From contig JASAMV010008713.1 of the NCBI GenBank assembly GCA_030248065.1, positions 62,001 to 126,000 on the forward strand: a DNA stretch of 64,000 nt, given 5' to 3'. Positions 61,753 to 64,000 of the stretch are shown in pieces. Each line of letters begins with the position of its first letter. The stretch's first letter is position 1. A program made the position numbers and the translations under genes. The stretch is from Rhynchonema sp. JSB1_4. Taxonomy: Eukaryota; Nematoda; Chromadorea; Monhysterida; Xyalidae. The notes below the pieces were generated by a model, which saw only the letters and a list, made by a program, of their open reading frames with translations, did not search any database and was not told where the DNA came from.

Positions 61753-62183
61753 ATGGAGACTGAAAATCAAAATTTTAAAACGAACCCCAACGTCAAACCA
61801 TTACCGTCTTCGAAAGATCAAGATGAATCCAATAACAGGCCGTTGGTTGATCCATCCGGTGCGTCTCACTTCAAACTTGTGTGTTGACATTTTTTTGCTC
61901 TTCTGATGAAGAATGCTCATTAATTATGCCAACATTTCTAACGACTTTTCTCACTGACAGCGCACGCGACCAATTTCGATGCGCGCGCGTATCTGAACGA
62001 TTTCTACCGTCAACCGTCCGACGAAGGAGCGATGCATTTTGTGCTGTTCTTCTTGCCAGGTCTGGCGGTCCACGTACCCAGTGATGGCACGGGGGACATG
62101 CTGGACTTTGGCTGTGGCCCGACTGTGCATGCCGCTGCTGCATTCCGACGAAACTACAAACGCATTTACATGGCTGACTACAG
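61753..62183 (+). CDS. NNMT/PNMT/TEMT-family methyltransferase, 5' part
   Basis: This family uses S-adenosylmethionine to methylate small amines such as nicotinamide. Exons 61753-61858 and 61961-62183 join in phase. A hydrophilic leader (METENQNFKTNPNVK) precedes the family start FDARAYLNDFYRQPSDEGA. The SAM-binding motif I follows, MLDFGCGPTVHAAAAF (usually DIGSGPT), and then RIYMADY (usually ..TDY). Exon 2 ends at ACAG|GTCAGC in phase 2. The remaining two thirds, including the substrate site, are not seen: a BEL/Pao LTR begins 145 bases downstream. Either the gene continues beyond the window across an intron holding the retroelement, or it is disrupted. Confidence 0.75.
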
Positions 62184-62327
62184 GTCAGCTCCAGCTCCCA
62201 AACACTTGGATCAATCACCTATTACAAACTTGATGATAGGTCGTTCGAGTACCGGACACGAATATCCAGAACCCCAAACACGACGGAATATCCGGCGACG
62301 GAACAGTCGGAAGTTTCTCCTCCTACC

Positions 62328-62569
62328 TGTGGTGACTAATCCACAATGCATAATCACGTGTTCGCTACATAAGCAGCTAAGCAGCAGTGTAACGCAATAA
62401 CCCACGCTGTTCTATTGATTGATGTTTTGACTACACGTAACTGGCTGACTTGTTTTCCTACAATTCTGTGCTTGTGAACTTCACTTTGTGTTTGACTCTG
62501 TGTATGTTGGTTTGGAAGTAAAGTGTGAATAAAGAGCATGTAAAACCGTCCTGGATTATCGTCACTACA
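62328..62569 (+). repeat. 5' LTR of BEL/Pao retrotransposon
   Basis: A 242-bp segment bounded by TGTGGTGAC and GTCACTACA, a short terminal inverted repeat of the usual TG...CA type. It contains an AATAAA near 62528. Two bases after the end comes TGGCATCCAGCGAAATG, in the position and with the TGG start of a tRNA primer-binding site (62572). The 3' LTR lies outside the window, so the boundaries are inferred. Confidence 0.75.
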
Positions 62570-62680
62570 TGTGGCATCCAGCGAAATGTGAACTGCCCCG
62601 AAAGTGTGTTTTGAGTCTCCAAAACGGAAAAATTGAATCCCTGTGAAAAATTGCAATTGAATTCGTCGACAATTATTGCA

Positions 62681-64000
62681 ATGGCAACACGGTCCTGTCG
62701 CAGCATTCGACAAGGCGTGGACAACTCTGGGAAATCGTTGGCACGTGTGCTCAATGAAGTGCGTGCGAAAGACTACGGGTCGCGTAAGTTCTTCGATGCG
62801 CAAGATGACCCAGGTTCCGTTATTGCTAAGTGTCGCGCAGCCAAATATGAAATTGACCTGTTCATTAAGCAGCTTCAAGCCAAAATCACGACACTGTCCA
62901 AGATACAGACCGATTGGCATGACGCTCTGGCTGCCCTGGATGAGAATTCCAAAGAATACAAGGACGAGCTGGCCCAGTACGACGACAGATTCGAGTCGAA
63001 ATATGTGCCCATGCTCGATGATGCTGAGCGGTTGGTGTGTTTTTTGCAGTCGAAACAGTATGAGCTTGATGAGTGCGTTACGCAAGCTGGTCGTAAAAGT
63101 CGTTCCGCCAGTGGTGACAGACAGACGGGCTCAGGCGGAGACACCACTGCGTTAGTGCAGCAGCTCGCCACTGCATTAACTACCGTTCAGTCCCGGCCAG
63201 CGAGGTCGGTCAAATATGAATCTTTGAAGCCTCTGCAGTTTGACGGACAGATCAAAAATTGGCCCGAGTTCTGGACGCAGTTCAAGTCCAACGTGCACGA
63301 CGACAATTCGTACACCAAAGCCGAGAAGTTGGGGTTCTCAAACGTTCGTGTGTGGCAAAGGCAGCCGTGACAATCGAAGGTTTCGCAACGACGAACGAGA
63401 ATTACGATGAGGTCGTGAGTTTGTTGGTGAAAAGGTATGGGGATGAGAAGGCGTTGAAATTGGCGTTTATTGCACAGCTGCAAAATTTGCCCAAGCCACA
63501 GTCGGGTGATGGCAAAGCGGTCGAGATCGTTGTTGAGGCGGCAGATACAGCTGTTCGTAATCTGGCTGCCATGGGTCTTGAATTCGATGTTCTGAGTGAA
63601 TCAATGATCGAATCTACTATCAGGTCTCGTTTACCCAAATTTGCCAATCGTATGCTCGAGCACACCCCTGTCGGTGGTTGGACTGTCGCGTCGTTACGTG
63701 AGAAGCTGTGGGACATTGTGCAGCAGGAGGAGCGCGTGAGCAGTTACGCCGGTCGTGAAGGCAAGGGCAAGAAGGAGGCGAGTTTGTCTTCCGATACTGA
63801 TCCGGACAAAGTGACCACCAGCAGTTTTCATGTGCAAAAGTCCGGTGGTCGGGGTAAAAGGTCTAAAGGTCCGAAATCTGCGCAAACAAACGGCCCGGAT
63901 GACCGGAGCCAGAGTAGTATGGGTCAAAATGCGCAGTCGCAGTCCGGTCGCGGCGGTGCGAACCGGGGTGGTTTCGCACGGGGTGGCTCGCAAGGCGCGC
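62681..64000 (+). CDS. gag: BEL/Pao gag (DUF1759-type), frameshifted, continues past window
   Basis: Gag forms the particle that packages retrotransposon RNA. From ATG 62681 the frame reads MATRSCRSIRQG..., with helical segments and the BEL/Pao hallmark PLQFDGQIKNWPEFWTQFKS at about residues 183-202 (DUF1759). At about 63331-63345, in a GGGG run, the frame is lost: the first frame stops at 63368-63370. The matching continuation (KAAVTIEGF, NYDEVVSLLVKRYGD) runs on in another frame to the window edge, ending in a Gly/Arg-rich region. A one-base loss or a sequencing error would explain it; programmed frameshifting inside gag is not expected here. Protease, reverse transcriptase and integrase would lie beyond 64000. 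Confidence 0.85.

Noticed and set aside
62633..62680. Upstream start for gag at 62633
   Set aside because: That codon is TTG; the first ATG in frame is 62681 and lies downstream of the primer-binding site at a normal distance.

Overview
Eukaryotic (animal) genomic DNA with intron-rich genes. The gene set is metazoan: WDR81, p62/SQSTM1, PGRMC, doublecortin, transformer-2 and a BEL/Pao retroelement. An ionotropic-receptor-like channel gene points to a protostome invertebrate. The species cannot be fixed from this sequence. Degenerate TTAGGC-like hexamer tracts (the nematode telomere unit) occur at several internal sites, but they are too decayed to assign a lineage.

Layout. On the minus strand from the left edge: the 3'-truncated WDR81 (1-10372); a candidate APC15 subunit (10863-15206); a PGRMC-type haem protein (15762-19938); a secreted cysteine-rich peptide precursor (23037-23547); an 11-exon secreted carboxylesterase (23842-28345); a doublecortin protein with an N-myristoylation-type start (29028-30895); a p62-like PB1/ZZ protein (31675-34607); an ionotropic-receptor-like channel (41112-44199); a type II transmembrane trypsin-like protease (45119-47907); a C1orf131-like protein (54185-55090); and transformer-2 (56211-58268). 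On the plus strand: a tRNA-queuosine mannosyltransferase homologue (GTDC1/QTMAN, 52148-54173), the 5' part of an NNMT-like methyltransferase (61753-62183), and the LTR plus gag start of a BEL/Pao element (62328-64000). For most genes I joined exons by checking GT-AG signals, reading phase and family similarity together. These joins are inference, but in the well-resolved genes every phase closes.

The genes form no operon or shared pathway; they are ordinary housekeeping, signalling and secreted functions. The unusual feature is what lies between and inside them. Introns and spacers are packed with short, mostly non-autonomous DNA elements, many nested. Several have exact 8-bp target duplications (hAT-like) or TA duplications (Tc1/mariner-like). 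A recurring architecture is a family-specific short phrase, usually containing GTAC, repeated many times near both ends around an AT-rich core that often carries a GCGCGC(N)GCGCGC palindrome.

The stretches 34.6-41.1 kb and 55.1-56.2 kb hold no gene I can recognise.
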